NCBI GenBank assembly: GCA_028753945.1 | Contig: JAPNXP010000002.1 | Coordinates: 3,844,001 to 3,908,000, forward strand | Direction of reading: 5' to 3' | Source of the DNA: Hexactinellida sp. DTS-2022 | Taxonomy: Eukaryota > Porifera > Hexactinellida | Length of the DNA: 64,000 nt | Part shown: positions 10,939 to 22,464 of the stretch, piece after piece | How the letters are laid out: each line of letters opens with the position of its first letter | Numbering within the stretch: the stretch's first letter is position 1 | The notes under the pieces: model-generated | Told to the model about the DNA's origin: nothing | What the model saw: the letters and a program-made list of their open reading frames with translations, nothing else | The model's database searches: none | Made by a program: the position numbers and the translations under genes

Positions 10939-11640
10939 CTGGCCCGGATTACTGAGAACGTAAAGCCAACAATGACTAACCTGAAGAGAACATTCTTCTA
11001 CAAGTGTCCTTTAGATGGGTATGTCATTTCCTTTTTGCAACAATAGTAAATAATTTTTATATTTGCTGTGATCGTAAATATATATTATACCCACCATTTT
11101 TTTATGTCTAATTTGTGTCTGATACACTTTGCATCTATAACCAAGCTTTTATCCAATATTTTATTTAACCTGCTCGCTCCTAGATTTAGTTTGTGCTCGT
11201 TGATTTTTCTTTTTTGCGCCTTGATTTGCCATTTTATATTAAGTCTATGGGAGCATCTCTCGATATTGTACACCTAGACACGATTAAATCCTGCCAAATT
11301 ACATGCAGTTCTTTTGCCAGGGTGTCTCATTTCTGCTGGTGTTCACCGTCCCAGCGAAATAACTATAGTGTAGTGCGAGGCAGCACCTTGTGAGCCTATT
11401 TTTACCTGCCCAGGAGAAACCTAACTATTGTATTCATCATATTGCTCCCCATGACATACCTCCAATCTATTTGAGTCATTTCCCTGTACGGGCTCCAACT
11501 TCCCCCTGTACATTGGCTAAAATCTCTGCACACCAGAAAAAATTATCCCTCGTTTGGAGAAGCACTACGCTTGATTAGGAACTGTTAATTTTATATAATG
11601 CTACATTTTTGGGAGTGTAGACACCTTTTGGTATTATTTA
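10939..11640. repeat. Partial relative of the 45187 hAT element
   Basis: From about 11290 to 11640 the sequence resembles the interior of 45187-46303: ATTTGAGTCAT..CCCTGT..GGCTCC..TTCCCCCTGTA near 11468-11510. Ends are not visible. The part before 11290 holds nothing recognisable. Confidence 0.45.
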
Positions 11641-11684
11641 CTTAATAACTCCAAAATCTTTCAAAAAAATCATTAATAAGTTAA

Positions 11685-12720
11685 GGCTAATCAATCTCAG
11701 AAAATAAAGTCAGAAACTATCACTGATTTTACAGTTTATTGCTTTAAAATTGGTAATTGAGGGACCTTCATCGACCCTTAGGGTACTATTTCTAAAAAAA
11801 ATCCTCTGAATATAATTATCAGGATCCCGTGCTCCTAGAATAGAACTTACTAGTGAAAACTCTCAATACCCGACTTCATATGAGTCCCAAATACATTTTG
11901 TGACCCTGACACGTACCGTTTAGATAATGACCATATATTGGCATGGAAGTGTGCCACATTTTGATGATGCAGAAATTTTCTATCTCCTAAACTAGAGACT
12001 GTAGAGCTTAGCTCATAACGATTATTCACATCTACAGTACCCGGACAAAAGTATTCGACCGCCCAACATTTTCCAATTAGAATAGTACTGTAGTCGGACC
12101 AATAATATTGTTAAATGTATTAAAACTTTATGACATATTGTTCTTTTGATTTAAGATTCGTACTCGACGCATTCGAATTACTCATTGTAGATGCTTTCAA
12201 ATTGATTTCATATTAGTTCGGATGAAAATCATCACCAAATGGCAGCATGTGCCACCTGTTCCCATCTCTCCCACAGTGGCAATTTGGGAAAAGTGGTGCA
12301 TAGTGGCACAGGATTAAAAATTTCAACCAAATGAAAAAGGGATTGAATTGAAAGCTTCTACAATTGATAATTCGAATGCACAGAACACGAATTTGTAATC
12401 GAAATAGCAATATCTCATGAAATTTGAATATTCTATCTTCCATTGTTCAACCTCCTATAGTACTATTTTCAATGGGAAAATGTTGGGTGGTCGAATACTT
12501 TTGTCCGGGTACTGTATATATTATGCATATACCTTTGGAAAAACAAATGGGTCTAATAACCAAATCGTTATCATGCTAAGAAGTCCATGCCCATATATGG
12601 AGGTGTCATTGACCATTACTGTTCATCAGTCCTGAAAATCAAAGTTGACCTAGAGCTTAGATGTTCTTGCTAACACTATCAGAAATCGTTTTCAGGCTAT
12701 ATGAACTGCTTGAAATAGCT
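11685..12720. mobile_element. TTAA element, family 5/R1 copy
   Basis: The left end is TTAA (11681-11684) followed by GGCTAATCAATCTCAG, the same terminus as 21414-22141. Read on the minus strand, the interior matches repeat R1 (AGCTAAGCTCTA near 12003, CATATATGGAGGTGTCA near 12593). A mariner-type MITE splits it at 12035-12514. The right end is not clear; TTAAGG at 13090 is a weak candidate. Confidence 0.65.
12035..12514. mobile_element. Tc1/mariner-type MITE
   Basis: Inverted ends CAGTACCCGGACAAAAGTAT and its mirror extend about 28 bases, flanked by TA (12033-12034 and 12515-12516). The ends resemble Tc1-like termini. The interior holds GTGGCA-type repeats also present in the CACTAACC mariner MITEs. 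Confidence 0.85.
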
Positions 12721-13153
12721 TCAAACCCATTTTCTTTTAGAAGGATGGAAAGTTTGTACCACTATTGTGTCCTTCTCCACCATCGTTTCCACATACAGAT
12801 TTCCTATAACCGGCTTTGGTAAATTCTAGTCAACTAAGAAAGTATATAAGATATCAACTTGAAATTTCGGGGAGATGTAGTTTATATATTTATGTAATAA
12901 ATGTTCAGAGCGTTTCCACACTTTTTCCTGTTTTCGAAAAGTTTTATGGCCACATTTCTCAAAATACTGAAATTCTATCGAATAATTTACCTAGATTTTT
13001 GAATTCCTTATAAATTTATAAATTTCGAAAATATTGGTGATTTTAACGTCCACCCAATTTGAATGCATATTGATTTGACGAGTAATGAATTAAGGAGTAA
13101 TCCCCTTGTAAAAAATTAATTAATTTATACTTTGATATCATTTTTGGAATGTA
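12721..13153. other. Nothing recognised
   Basis: AT-rich, possibly the outer part of the preceding TTAA element. Confidence 0.25.
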
Positions 13154-13161
13154 CTATGTAG

Positions 13162-13773
13162 CATAGGCGCCGATGTTGGGGTTCTGGGGGGGGGTCTGGA
13201 CCCCCCCAGGTCGGAAGGCTGGGGGGGTCTGGGGGGGTACACTGGGGGGGTACTGGGGGGGTCCACTGGGGGAATGTAGACTAAATTTATTAAAATTTAA
13301 TGCGCTCAGTATATAAATTGTGCAATTATGTTCGTGCAAAAGAAAATATATTAATATCATCTGTAATTGTTATGAAATTTATAATAGAAGCTATTCGATT
13401 TCACAAAGTGACATTAGCTTCTATTTTCAATTTGAAAATTAAGATTGTATATAAGATTATATATACTACCATACGCGTAAATGTACCTATCATGGTGGGC
13501 TCTGGGAAGTCAGGATCCCCCATGTCGTTGATATGCTCCTGTTGAGTGAAGGATTAGCCATGCCAGGTAAGTTTGTAAATTTAATGTACTATATTTGTTT
13601 AAACCATTAGTAGTACTAGCATCATTAGCCTCCGAATGCTCAAGTCGCTCGACTTGGAACGAATTGACCTTTCTAATCAACCTTCGACCTTTGGCTCCCA
13701 AGGTATAAAAAATTGGTCCCAAATTTGTCCCCCCCCAGGAAATACCTCACTCCTACAAAGATCGGCGCCTATG
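13162..13773. mobile_element. hAT-type MITE, CATAGGCGCCGA family
   Basis: Ends CATAGGCGCCGAT and ATCGGCGCCTATG, with a perfect 8-bp duplication CTATGTAG (13154-13161, 13774-13781). The left part has long G and C runs. The same termini bound 47254-47481. Confidence 0.88.
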
Positions 13774-13783
13774 CTATGTAGTA

Positions 13784-13887
13784 CAGTCGAAATCGGATTA
13801 TTTTGTCAACAGATTATTTTGTTTCATATAATTATTCTGTCGAATAACCCATGAAAAGTATTGGACAAAATAATCCGATTTCGACTG
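13784..13887. mobile_element. pogo/Tigger-like mini-MITE
   Basis: CAGTCGAAATCGGATTATTT and its inverted partner form almost the whole 104 bases. It is flanked by TA on the left and TG on the right. A relative is at 45924-46083. It abuts the target duplication of the preceding hAT element. Confidence 0.7.
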
Positions 13888-13897
13888 TGGTTGTTAA

Positions 13898-15155
13898 GGA
13901 TGCTTAGGGTGAAATTTAGTGTTTTTTGTTACAAAATTGAAATCTGATTTTATACTGTGAAATGAATCTAATGTATCATAAAATTATGTGAGAAGTGAAA
14001 TTTAAAAAAATAATAATCTGCAAAGTCTTCAAAATGTCAATTTATTCATGTCATTATTGATTATGTAGCTTATTTTATTATCTCAATTGACATTCCTTGG
14101 TTTTATATGTACAATATCGTTCACTTATATACTTTATGTATATAAACTAACATTTATATGCGCAAATATCTCAGTGATTAGCATATATTGCCAAAACCAG
14201 TTGATAATGGGGTAGAAATTCTGATCTGCATATTTTTTGTATTTTTTTATACATCACCAACAGATTAATTACTATATTATATAATTCAACTCAATTGTCA
14301 TATATATTAGTATATTCATACTGTATCCCAACTAGTGTAGACATATTATACACATTAGAGCATTAATCACTACGTTTGCAATGATTTAATCGCTGAAAAT
14401 GATGTCCCAAAAGAAAGCGGACTCCATTAGTATGCCAGAAACTTGCACAGAATTTGATTTAATCAAGTCGTTTGTTTACTATGATGTTTTAATACATATT
14501 TAGTATATAGTATGAAAATTATCTAGTATATTGAAACTAAATCCGGTTATAATACGGACAAATTTAATAGTACAAATGCATTTCCCATTAAAAAAACTTC
14601 AGCCTTCAATTACTCAATTATTGTTTTTATGACATATCCCGAATTTTATCTAATAAAGTTCATAAGGGATTGCTTTCAAAAATTCAGATATAGTTCTTAA
14701 TAGTATAAAGATCATTTTGCAAGCTCATTGAAGCGAACTAACGATTAGTGTCTGAGTAGAGACCAAGCAAGGAGCAAAAATACCACTTTCTGGCCTCTTT
14801 TTTGACGAATTTAGGTTTCGTAAGTTAAGAATTGGTTAAACTTGGGATAGGAGTCTGGTGAGCTAAGCAAATGTAGTGCAAATAGTACAAATCAATCATA
14901 CAAATTTTTGAAGCTATAGAGAATATACTTTATAATATTTAATTCAGTGAAATCTAATAAAACAGTATTACCCCTATGGGGAGGCATTTCCTAAAGAATT
15001 TAATGCTACTCGAAAAATAGTTTGGACTTAGACATGCTGTGTACATTTTATGCTTAGTTATGCAATTACAGAGCAGATTGGAGAATTACACTTCAATATC
15101 TACAAAGACGCTAAAACCACCCATACCGCTAATACATTTTTCACCCTAAGCATCC
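13898..15155. mobile_element. TTAA element, family 7
   Basis: The ends GGATGCTTAGGGTGAAA match inverted over 17 bases and lie directly inside TTAA at 13894-13897 and 15156-15159. The 1258-base interior has no recognisable coding region. Confidence 0.78.
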
Positions 15156-15555
15156 TTAACTAAAAATTGAATCGAAAAATATATACTATATTTAACGCGA
15201 CCTACGACGAATCAGGTCTGTGACGTAATGGGTAAATCAAAACCATGAATGATGTAAATTCAAATAGTATATCAGTTCCTTTACCTTACTATAGAGTAGT
15301 TGAAAAATAACTAATATTATTGATTTCATTCTTAATCTTGCCTATATTCAAAGCCATAGATATTTCTGGTAGAAAATCACGATAAATAGAAACACTTTGT
15401 TTTTAATAACATTTGTTTACCGATTATAACATTTGAAAGTTAGTTTATATCCCAATATTAATTGCGGTTTCTAGTCCCCTATCACTTTAATACAATCAGG
15501 ACGAACACACACACAACACACAAACACACACACAAACAACAATCGAGGATTAATA
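15156..15555. other. Spacer with AC-rich microsatellite
   Basis: No gene. An irregular ACACACA/ACAA run lies at about 15507-15541, just before the truncated TTAA element. Confidence 0.5.
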
Positions 15556-16313
15556 ATATAGATATTCTTGTCAGGAAAGTACAAAACGTCGCAAAGTCCG
15601 TCTGAAATTCGGACAAAAGGACACTAAACCACGTGGCATCGGTAATTTATTACGGGTCTAAATACCTTTGTTATATAATCATAATCCTGGTAAAGAAGTC
15701 TAAAATCTTCCGCTTCTAGTATCCGAAGTAGAACTAAGCTCTAACAAAGATTGTATTTTTGCTTACGTCATCAAATTGTGCGACATGACACATCCATTTA
15801 TGGTATACAAAAATCATAGAATGTAAAACTACATGGTATGTAGTCCCAATTTGTTGCTCAGTTAATTTATATTGATTTATTGACATCGTTACATGGTTAG
15901 AGCTAGTCGCAACGACTTCTCATTCATGAGATAATTAATTGCTATATCATCAAAGGTGGAGAATCCATATCACTATATATGGTCAAAAAAATTAAAATTT
16001 TCAGAAATATGAATTTTTTTATCCAAACTGTTATATTCATTCTAATGGGTCTAAAGACAAATTTGTTAAGCAATATGATTGAATTTGACGGACCTATAGC
16101 TGATGGCCTATTTTCTGCCCCCTGCTGGCCCTACAGGTTTTGGATTTATGAAGTTTTGATCTATCCTGGCAATAATATACATTATAATCTTCTAGAAATA
16201 TTTTTGATTACTTTTTATGCGTTTCCAGTCATGCGGATATACAAATTGGAGTGTTCTGATTAACTTTGTAGAGAGGTTCTATAGAAACTGGCCATATTTA
16301 ACTATACGTTTCC
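15556..16313. mobile_element. TTAA element, family 1, 5'-truncated copy C
   Basis: It matches 23540-24237 over its whole length (GCCCCCTGCTGGCCCT at 16118). The right end is CTATAGAAACTGGCCATATT..TTTCC, then TTAA at 16314-16317. The left end is cut off. It sits directly at the end of the P-type transposase relic, inside its coding frame. Confidence 0.82.
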
Positions 16314-16999
16314 TTAAGTGGATAGTTGTCAGTGCAGATGACTTGCACTGTCAGACCACAACATTCTACATCTCAAATAACAGATTAGACAACTGCACAT
16401 ATCTCGTCAGCAGAGTTAGATGAACATGGAAATTAGCGGACAATTTGCGACCACTTTCTGGATAAGCTTGATATCATTATAGCGATAACAGTTTTAATTG
16501 GTTCATTAGGTAACATGGAATATCCGATTATTCTTCCTCCCTTATAAGCAACGGAAGACTTGACATGTATCTTGTCCATTTGCAAGATTACATTGCGGTA
16601 TCTATCAATAAAGCCTGAAGTCGCTTGCTTTAGAAATGCAAGAAAATCGCTTTCTAAATCAAAGTTTGAATAGAGTTTCAGTAGGGTTCTTGGATACGGT
16701 AAGGATATACATCCTAGAGATTGTAAATATCTGTAGCACGCTGGAGATATTTGATGAGTTTTTAATGCCATAACTTTGGTAATAACATTATATCTCTTCC
16801 TCTTCTTATGGACAAGAAAATTATTTAATTGGCATTCAATAAATTGAAGTTGAGATAATCTATGAGAATTTTCGGGATAATCGTCGTTAATTAAGTCTGG
16901 AATTGCGTGTATAATGCACTAATAGATATAGTAATTTGATTTGAAGCTTGTTTAATGTGATATTCAAATGAGTTAAGGTTATTAAATATGGTGTCTGGT

Positions 17000-18989
17000 A
17001 GGGTGTCCCAAAGAAATCGAATTTTTGAAATGTTTATGGGGGACCCCCTAGGAAGTTTCTATGTGTCATAAAATGATTGTGGAAAAAATTTCAGATATTT
17101 ATGAACTGATTTAGGGGTCCCCCAATGGCTTCGTAAATTATATTTATACCTATTTTTGACAATTTCAAAATTTAATCTTTTGCTAGAAACTTGCTTTAAA
17201 AGGCTAACTTGGGAGAATCGACCGGACAGAATTCAGATTAACTATTAGACAATTTATATATATTTTCGAGAAGTAAAATATTTTTGTAATTCAATATATA
17301 TTATTAATAGATTAAATTAAATTTAGCTCAGACATAGTTGGACTAGTGCTGAAGTGTTTCCGATGCTGCTCGACCACTTGTAGTAGGCATTGCTTTTGGA
17401 CCTCATGTTTTGAACTTCTGTTTAACTGTTGAATCAGCTGGATCCCACGTTCAGCTACATTGTTTACACAGGCCAAATTCCTAGCAAAACGTTGACCCTC
17501 TATGTAGCTTAGATCAGAGCTCCAAGTATTAACAGGTTTTTTGAGAAACGATGAGTCTAATCTTGATATTTCAAAAATGACAGTGATGCATGAAGTTCAT
17601 TAAGTGAGCCCGGTAGCTTAGTTAAAAGAGGTCTGCCTCGATTTCCTGCATACCTGCAACAAGCTGAACGTTGACCTCGTCATGTATATGGTTTGAGAAT
17701 AGCACAAGCGAAGCCAACTCTGGAGAAAGGTACCAATAGTGTCTGACCATCATCCGAAAACCGACACGACTCAGTTCAACATCGTCATATTCCTGTAAAC
17801 AATGAATCAGCGCAATATCGTTTAATGCAGCATCAACTGCGAGGCTGCGAATTCTATGTGAATGTCCCATCATCACTCGTGTCTTCACTAGTAGTTTCGT
17901 CGGGCTCTGAATCAATTTCCTGGCTGGTGAACTGCGATTTTTGTGCAGAGGATGGTAAGAGTTCACGATGTGCGCGTTTTTCGGCCGACAGCCCTTCCAG
18001 CGTTGCTAATGAAGAATCTATCCCCCCGATACTCCCAGAACGATCTATGCGCTGCTGAGCCTGGAATTGCCTGTCCTCTTCAAACTGAATTAAATAGTTT
18101 GCGTGAGCATGAGCTATGTCAAACAATTTATCTAGTTTGATTGAGTACTCTTCCTGGTTTTCAATGTCTGACAGATTGCTACGCTTCATGCTTTTCGAAA
18201 GCTGTTGTTGTTGCTTGTAGCGTTTCTCTATATTATCGATGATATCTCTCTTTGATTTCACTGGAATCCTGCACTGATCCCATATCATAATTAATTCGTC
18301 ATAGGTTGTATGTTCGCTTTCCCGTTTTGTGCACTTATTTTCGAGATGTTTGATAAAAAAGCGCATAACATCACGTCCACTAGTCAACTTAGCACCAATT
18401 ACTTTGTTAGTGGGGAATCCGATTAACCAAACGTTTTGAGAACAGCGAGTTTTTGCTGCCATAATGTCAATTTGTTAAACATTTCAAATTAGAGTCAGAA
18501 TTTATAAGAGTTTTATGAATCATTTGTTATTGTTCGTCAAGTTTCAAGTTTATATTGATTACTTCATAAAATAACTAAGAATAGATTGTGGTTTGTAATG
18601 AGTCATATTTCTGATGTAAATATGATTAATTTACTAAGGAATTATTGTGTTTCAATAGCAAGGTTTGCTCCATATTCCGGATGCTGTGAATTCAGAAAAT
18701 TCAGTTCCGTATGTACACAAGATAACAAATTTCTGATGGTAAATATGAAATCAGCTTGGTCGATTCACCCAGGTTAGCCTTTTAAAGCAAGTTTTTAGCA
18801 AAGAATTAAATATTGAAATTGTCAAAAAAGAGGTGTAACAATATAATTTAGGAAGCCATTGGGGGACCCCTAAATCAGTTTATAAATACCTGAAATTTGC
18901 TCGAGAATCATCTAATGACACATAGTAACTTACTGGGGGGTCCCCCATCAACATTTCAAAAATTCGATTTTTTTGGGACACCCTAGCAC
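17000..18989. mobile_element. Coding copy of the GGGTGTCCC foldback family
   Basis: Long inverted arms (about 17001-17245 and 18720-18983) match the arms of the MITE at 10296-10896, including the terminal GGGTGTCCCAAA. TGTCTGG occurs on both sides (16992-16998 and 18990-18996), or eight bases if the next T is included; the right side has four extra bases (GCAC) between arm and duplication. It lies inside a P-type transposase gene. The only gene inside is the minus-strand relic 17312-18462. Superfamily not assigned. Confidence 0.82.
17312..18462 (-). pseudogene. Uncharacterised invertebrate repeat-gene family protein, internally deleted
   Basis: From the ATG at 18462 the protein has a helical N-terminal half with IPVKSKRDIIDNIEKRYKQ, KLDKLFDIAHAHANYL and RQFQAQQRIDRSGSIGGIDS, then a Ser/Asp/Glu linker ending at the TAG near 17854. 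The frame then changes, and the C-terminal part appears: HYWYLSPELASLVLFS (near 17720), then NVAERGIQLIQQLN and CLLQVVEQHRKHF (17340-17450), with the TAA at 17312-17314. I know this family as a multi-copy gene of unknown function in nematodes, insects and cnidarians, usually much longer. The missing middle, where a catalytic core might lie, argues for an internal deletion near 17840. Lying between the long inverted arms, it is probably the protein of this transposon. Confidence 0.78.
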
Positions 18990-19393
18990 TGTCTGGTGTA
19001 CGTACTTCTGTAATTTCGTTCAAAAAGGTTTCTAGGTTTCTTTTGAGTCTCGTGTAAGCCGAGTGGGTCTGTCCAGACACGCTGACGAAAGATATGTAGG
19101 GCATCCTGGTAAGAGAGAAGGCACTTCGTTTGGACGAAGTTTTTGGTCTTTCACTCAACTATTCGGTGACACTTCCGTTAGCCTGCAAAATTTGTCTACA
19201 GTGACAATATACTCGGGGTCAAAGTGAAGTTGGCAAACATATACGTGTTTAAGATTTTCAATGTCTACTCGATGAAGTACTCTTAGCCATTGATGACGTA
19301 GTTCTGGTGGGTCAATTGGAAGTTTAAAAGGTGATGTGTTAGGCTCACATGCTAATTACCACGACATCCAGGTGCGGAGCACTGGTTAGGCAT

Positions 19394-20167
19394 CAAATTA
19401 CCAAGACTAGCTAAATAAGCTAGGAAACAAGCAACAATACCCAATTAATTATTGTTGAATGAGTAGAGGAAACGAAGTAGCTAATATATACCAATTATCC
19501 TGTAAAATAGACAAAGTAAATAGTTGTGTCAGAGAAAATAGGTTAATTCGTATCAGAAGCGAGGAGAAACATAATTATGGAAATAATGTTAAAAATATAC
19601 TAAATAGAGTTGTAAAGGAAGAATTTCTAAAAAATGGTTGCTTATTATTCTCGCCAAAATATTATTATAAAACCATGACGAATTATTTGACAAAAATATT
19701 AAAGTAAATAAATTAGATTCTAATTTGTTCGCTATAACCAATGCAGTTCTAACATATCTAAGGTCCATTATTTTAATTCAGAGGCATGTCCTTTTATTTC
19801 GTAGTTCACGGATATCGTTTATGCTGCACTGAAGTCCATTCGTCAAAAGTCAAGCTGAAATATTCACCTTTAGATTAGAAATGTGTATGGATCTATTTAC
19901 CGATTCGCGTGATTGCTGTCCGTATTTCATTACTTGATCTCTAACCCCAACAACAGATTATGTATTGAGTGACCGAGTGCACCAGGGATCTTCTTAGGTC
20001 AAGTAAGTTGTGAAAACATTGAATGAGAGACAGTCACAAGCAGTCATTCTTGCTAATACAGCTGGTAAACTAGTATCGTTGATGTATTAATCAAGTGTTC
20101 TCACTGCGTTTAGATTTGGCTGGTTAGACAGTTCCATGTTATTTTCATTCGTACTCTTTCGCTTTAT
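19394..20167. other. No gene accepted
   Basis: A plus-strand frame of 82 codons (19459-19707) is Lys/Asn-rich and resembles no family I know. It may be an AT-rich chance frame. Confidence 0.25.
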
Positions 20168-20862
20168 GGTTCAGGTATACTCTACAGATTTCCAATATTT
20201 AGAAAAAATCCAAATCATTGTCAATTTCTCTTTTATTGCATTTTGGGATTGTATTGATACCAATGAGTACATGCAAGAGATTTCTAAGAAAGATTCCTAT
20301 TATTTTCCAACTTTGACACACTTTGGTCGAATCAATTTAGGAATAATTGCTGGAAATATTTTTTTGAAAAGCCGCTATCTCAAAACGTACATTTTCAGAA
20401 TTGCGAAAGAAGTCATTTTGTTAATTTTGGTCGTAGAATCAAAAACTCAACGGTTTCAGAGAGATCTCGTAAAGATACAACTTATCAGTGCTGCGATTTA
20501 CCCTAATATGAATAGTTCATCTGTTTTTTGCATTTTGGATAAGGAAAAACTCATTTGAAAATCTACATCACATAAAAGTATTTGAAATCCAGAAAAATGT
20601 AGATATTCACAATTCCTGTACTCAAAAGTTATATTACATCCAGCTAAACACATTTTATCAATAATATTCTTGGTTTTGTTTATCTTTGCTGATTGATTTA
20701 TTCCGCAAAAATGGTAAATTAAAGAAAGGATTTTTCCTCTCATAGTATATTTGCCAATATTATTGTATTTTTGACATCCTGACGATGAAGTAAATGCTGT
20801 AAAAAATTTAATTCATTCTTGTAAATACTTTTGGTAGAAGTGCTCTAGAGTATACCTGAACC
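20168..20862. mobile_element. TTAA element, family 2, copy 1
   Basis: It matches 51722-52419 nearly base for base over most of its length. The ends are GGTTCAGGTATACTCTA and its inverse. The right end meets TTAA at 20863-20866; the left TTAA is mutated (TTTAT). Confidence 0.85.
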
Positions 20863-20896
20863 TTAAGGTTCAGGTATACTCTAGAGCACTTCTACC
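20833..20896. repeat. Perfect 64-bp palindrome at TTAA
   Basis: Thirty bases (GGTAGAAGTGCTCTAGAGTA...) are mirrored exactly around TTAA at 20863-20866. The right half is the terminal stub of a second family 2 copy, inverted relative to the first. Weaker similarity runs about 20 bases further out. Confidence 0.9.
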
Positions 20897-21108
20897 TAAT
20901 ATATTTACCCGAATTAACTAGTAAGAACATGAATTAGTTGCATTTCCATTTCATTCAAAAAATCAAAATTTTTAGAAATTGTTATGATGACGTAGCATAA
21001 AAGTGAACTGGTCCACGTGCCTGTCACTTGCTTTTGTAAATTCTAAAAGCTATAATTTCACCGTAGAAATAACCGAAATAAGATATTAGACTATATAATT
21101 TCTATTTA

Positions 21109-21281
21109 CAGTAGTGTTCGCCTAATAGCAATTGCTCTAATAGCAATATTGCTCTATTAGCAAGTTACTTTTTGTCCCCAAGCGAGCATTTAATGTTAAA
21201 TTTGTACCTCTAATAGCAAGTTCGCCTATTAGCAAGGAAATTTCGTGCAAAATGCGACTTGCTATTAGGCGAACACCACTG
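21109..21281. mobile_element. pogo/Tigger-like MITE, GTGTTCGCC type
   Basis: Ends CAGTAGTGTTCGCCTAATAG and GGCGAACACCACTG, flanked by TA (21107-21108 and 21282-21283). The interior repeats 'CTATTAGCAAG' in both directions. Confidence 0.82.
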
Positions 21282-21284
21282 TAG

Positions 21285-22440
21285 TATATTTTGTTTGACT
21301 AATACAGAGTTGTGATAGATAGAACTCAAATATATGTATATCTTCGTAATCCATGGTTCTTTAAAAACAAATTTGTCGATTTTTTAAAAATGATGTAACT
21401 TTCGTTTAGTTAAGGCTAATCAATATCAGCAAAAAAATATGGTCTCAGCTTATCCATTGTTTTACTGTAGAACACTTATACATAGTATATAATGAAACAA
21501 CCATTGAAATTTCCATTTTACAAATACTTTTTTTGAAAATGGATTTTTTAAATTTCGTAATGTTAAATTCCTATACCCTAGAGGGTTTGCGCCAACATTC
21601 CCACAGAAGTGTATATGCAAGATATCAAGTTGAATGTTATTCTATCGTATAGTTCATGAATAGATCTGTGATTTGTCGGGTTGTATAAGCTCTATCAAAT
21701 TTAGAAGTATTTTTTTTTTTATGTTTAAAAAAAAAATCGGTCAAAAAACCCCTCTTTTTTTGGATTTTCATGGAATTTCGTCACGATTTGGTCGTAAAAG
21801 GTGAAGAATGCATCGAAAAGCTTATACAACCCGACAAATCACAGATCTACTCATAAACTATACGAGAGAAGAGGATTTAACATGATGTCTGGTATATAAA
21901 CTTCTGGGCGAATGTTGGCGCAAACTCACTTTGTCCGTTTTGGTCGTTTTTTGAAAAATTTCGTCATCATAGGGGTTAATATTAATAAAAAAAGCAAAAA
22001 TACCAAAAAAATTAGTTCTAGACCGATTTTAGTAATTTTTTTTTCTGGATCTATATACTTCATATATAGATGTAGTGTTTAATGCAATAAACTGTTTTTT
22101 AGAGCATAAATATTTATTTTGGTTTCTGATATTGATTAGCCTTAATCGGATTTATTCCATTTTTGAGATCTGATAACTAATAAGATAGTCGTCATTATTC
22201 AACCTAAGAAACAAAGGATTGCCTACATGTTAATTAATGGCGTTATATCGTTTTGTAGAGAAAGTATGTGTCATCACTTTTTGTCGAAATCCTCAAGTAA
22301 ATCTTTTCAAAAATTCTAGCATATTGATATTTTATTGTGCTCTTGTTGGTTTTCAAATTAATATGTTCTAAATATTATATACAAATAACTACAGGCTATG
22401 CTATTTTTCCGAAAATCACTCCGGCAGTCTACGGTTAATA
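21285..22440. repeat. Dispersed repeat R2, copy 1 (occupied)
   Basis: TTTGTTTGACTAATAC at the left and AATCACTCCGGCAGTCTAC at the right match 47770-48190. This copy carries an extra element at 21414-22141, which the other copy lacks. Confidence 0.82.
21414..22141. mobile_element. TTAA element, family 5
   Basis: Ends GGCTAATCAATATCAG and CTGATATTGATTAGCC lie inside TTAA (21410-21413, 22142-22145). The empty site GTTTAGTAAATCTGATT is seen in the second R2 copy at about 47890. The interior is partly self-complementary (GCGCCAACATTC near 21590 against GAATGTTGGCGC near 21913). Confidence 0.87.
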
Positions 22441-22464
22441 GAGTATTCTCAATTGTGTCAATTT

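Larger units (their letters stand above)
16318..19393 (-). pseudogene. THAP-domain P-type transposase, copy 2
   Basis: The minus-strand ATG at 19391-19393 opens a THAP zinc finger: CSAPGC, the conserved Trp of RHQWLRVL, CQLH, then EVPSLL (about 19390-19110). This DNA-binding domain is typical of P-element-like transposases. The transposase body continues at 18986-19100, is interrupted by the element at 17000-18989, and resumes from 16991 with SPACYRYLQSLG, IQMDKIHVKS and CTDNYPL (down to 16318). Removing the insert and one copy of its flanking duplication restores the same frame across the junction (VRTPD|TIFNN). Several stops and shifts elsewhere make it inactive. The 3' part is missing beyond the TTAA element at 16313. 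It is related to the copy at 26326. Confidence 0.82.

Noticed and set aside
13154..13360. Pro/Ser-rich minus-strand frame
   Set aside because: It is a translation of G-run sequence in the hAT MITE and has no gene features.
16970..16985. TTAAGGTT as another family 3 end
   Set aside because: It is part of the P-type transposase coding sequence and no family 3 sequence follows.
17606..17650. tRNA-like 5' half (GCCCGGTAGCTTAGTTAAAA..)
   Set aside because: It looks like an A-box region, but no matching 3' half or B box follows, and the stretch is within the coding relic on the other strand.
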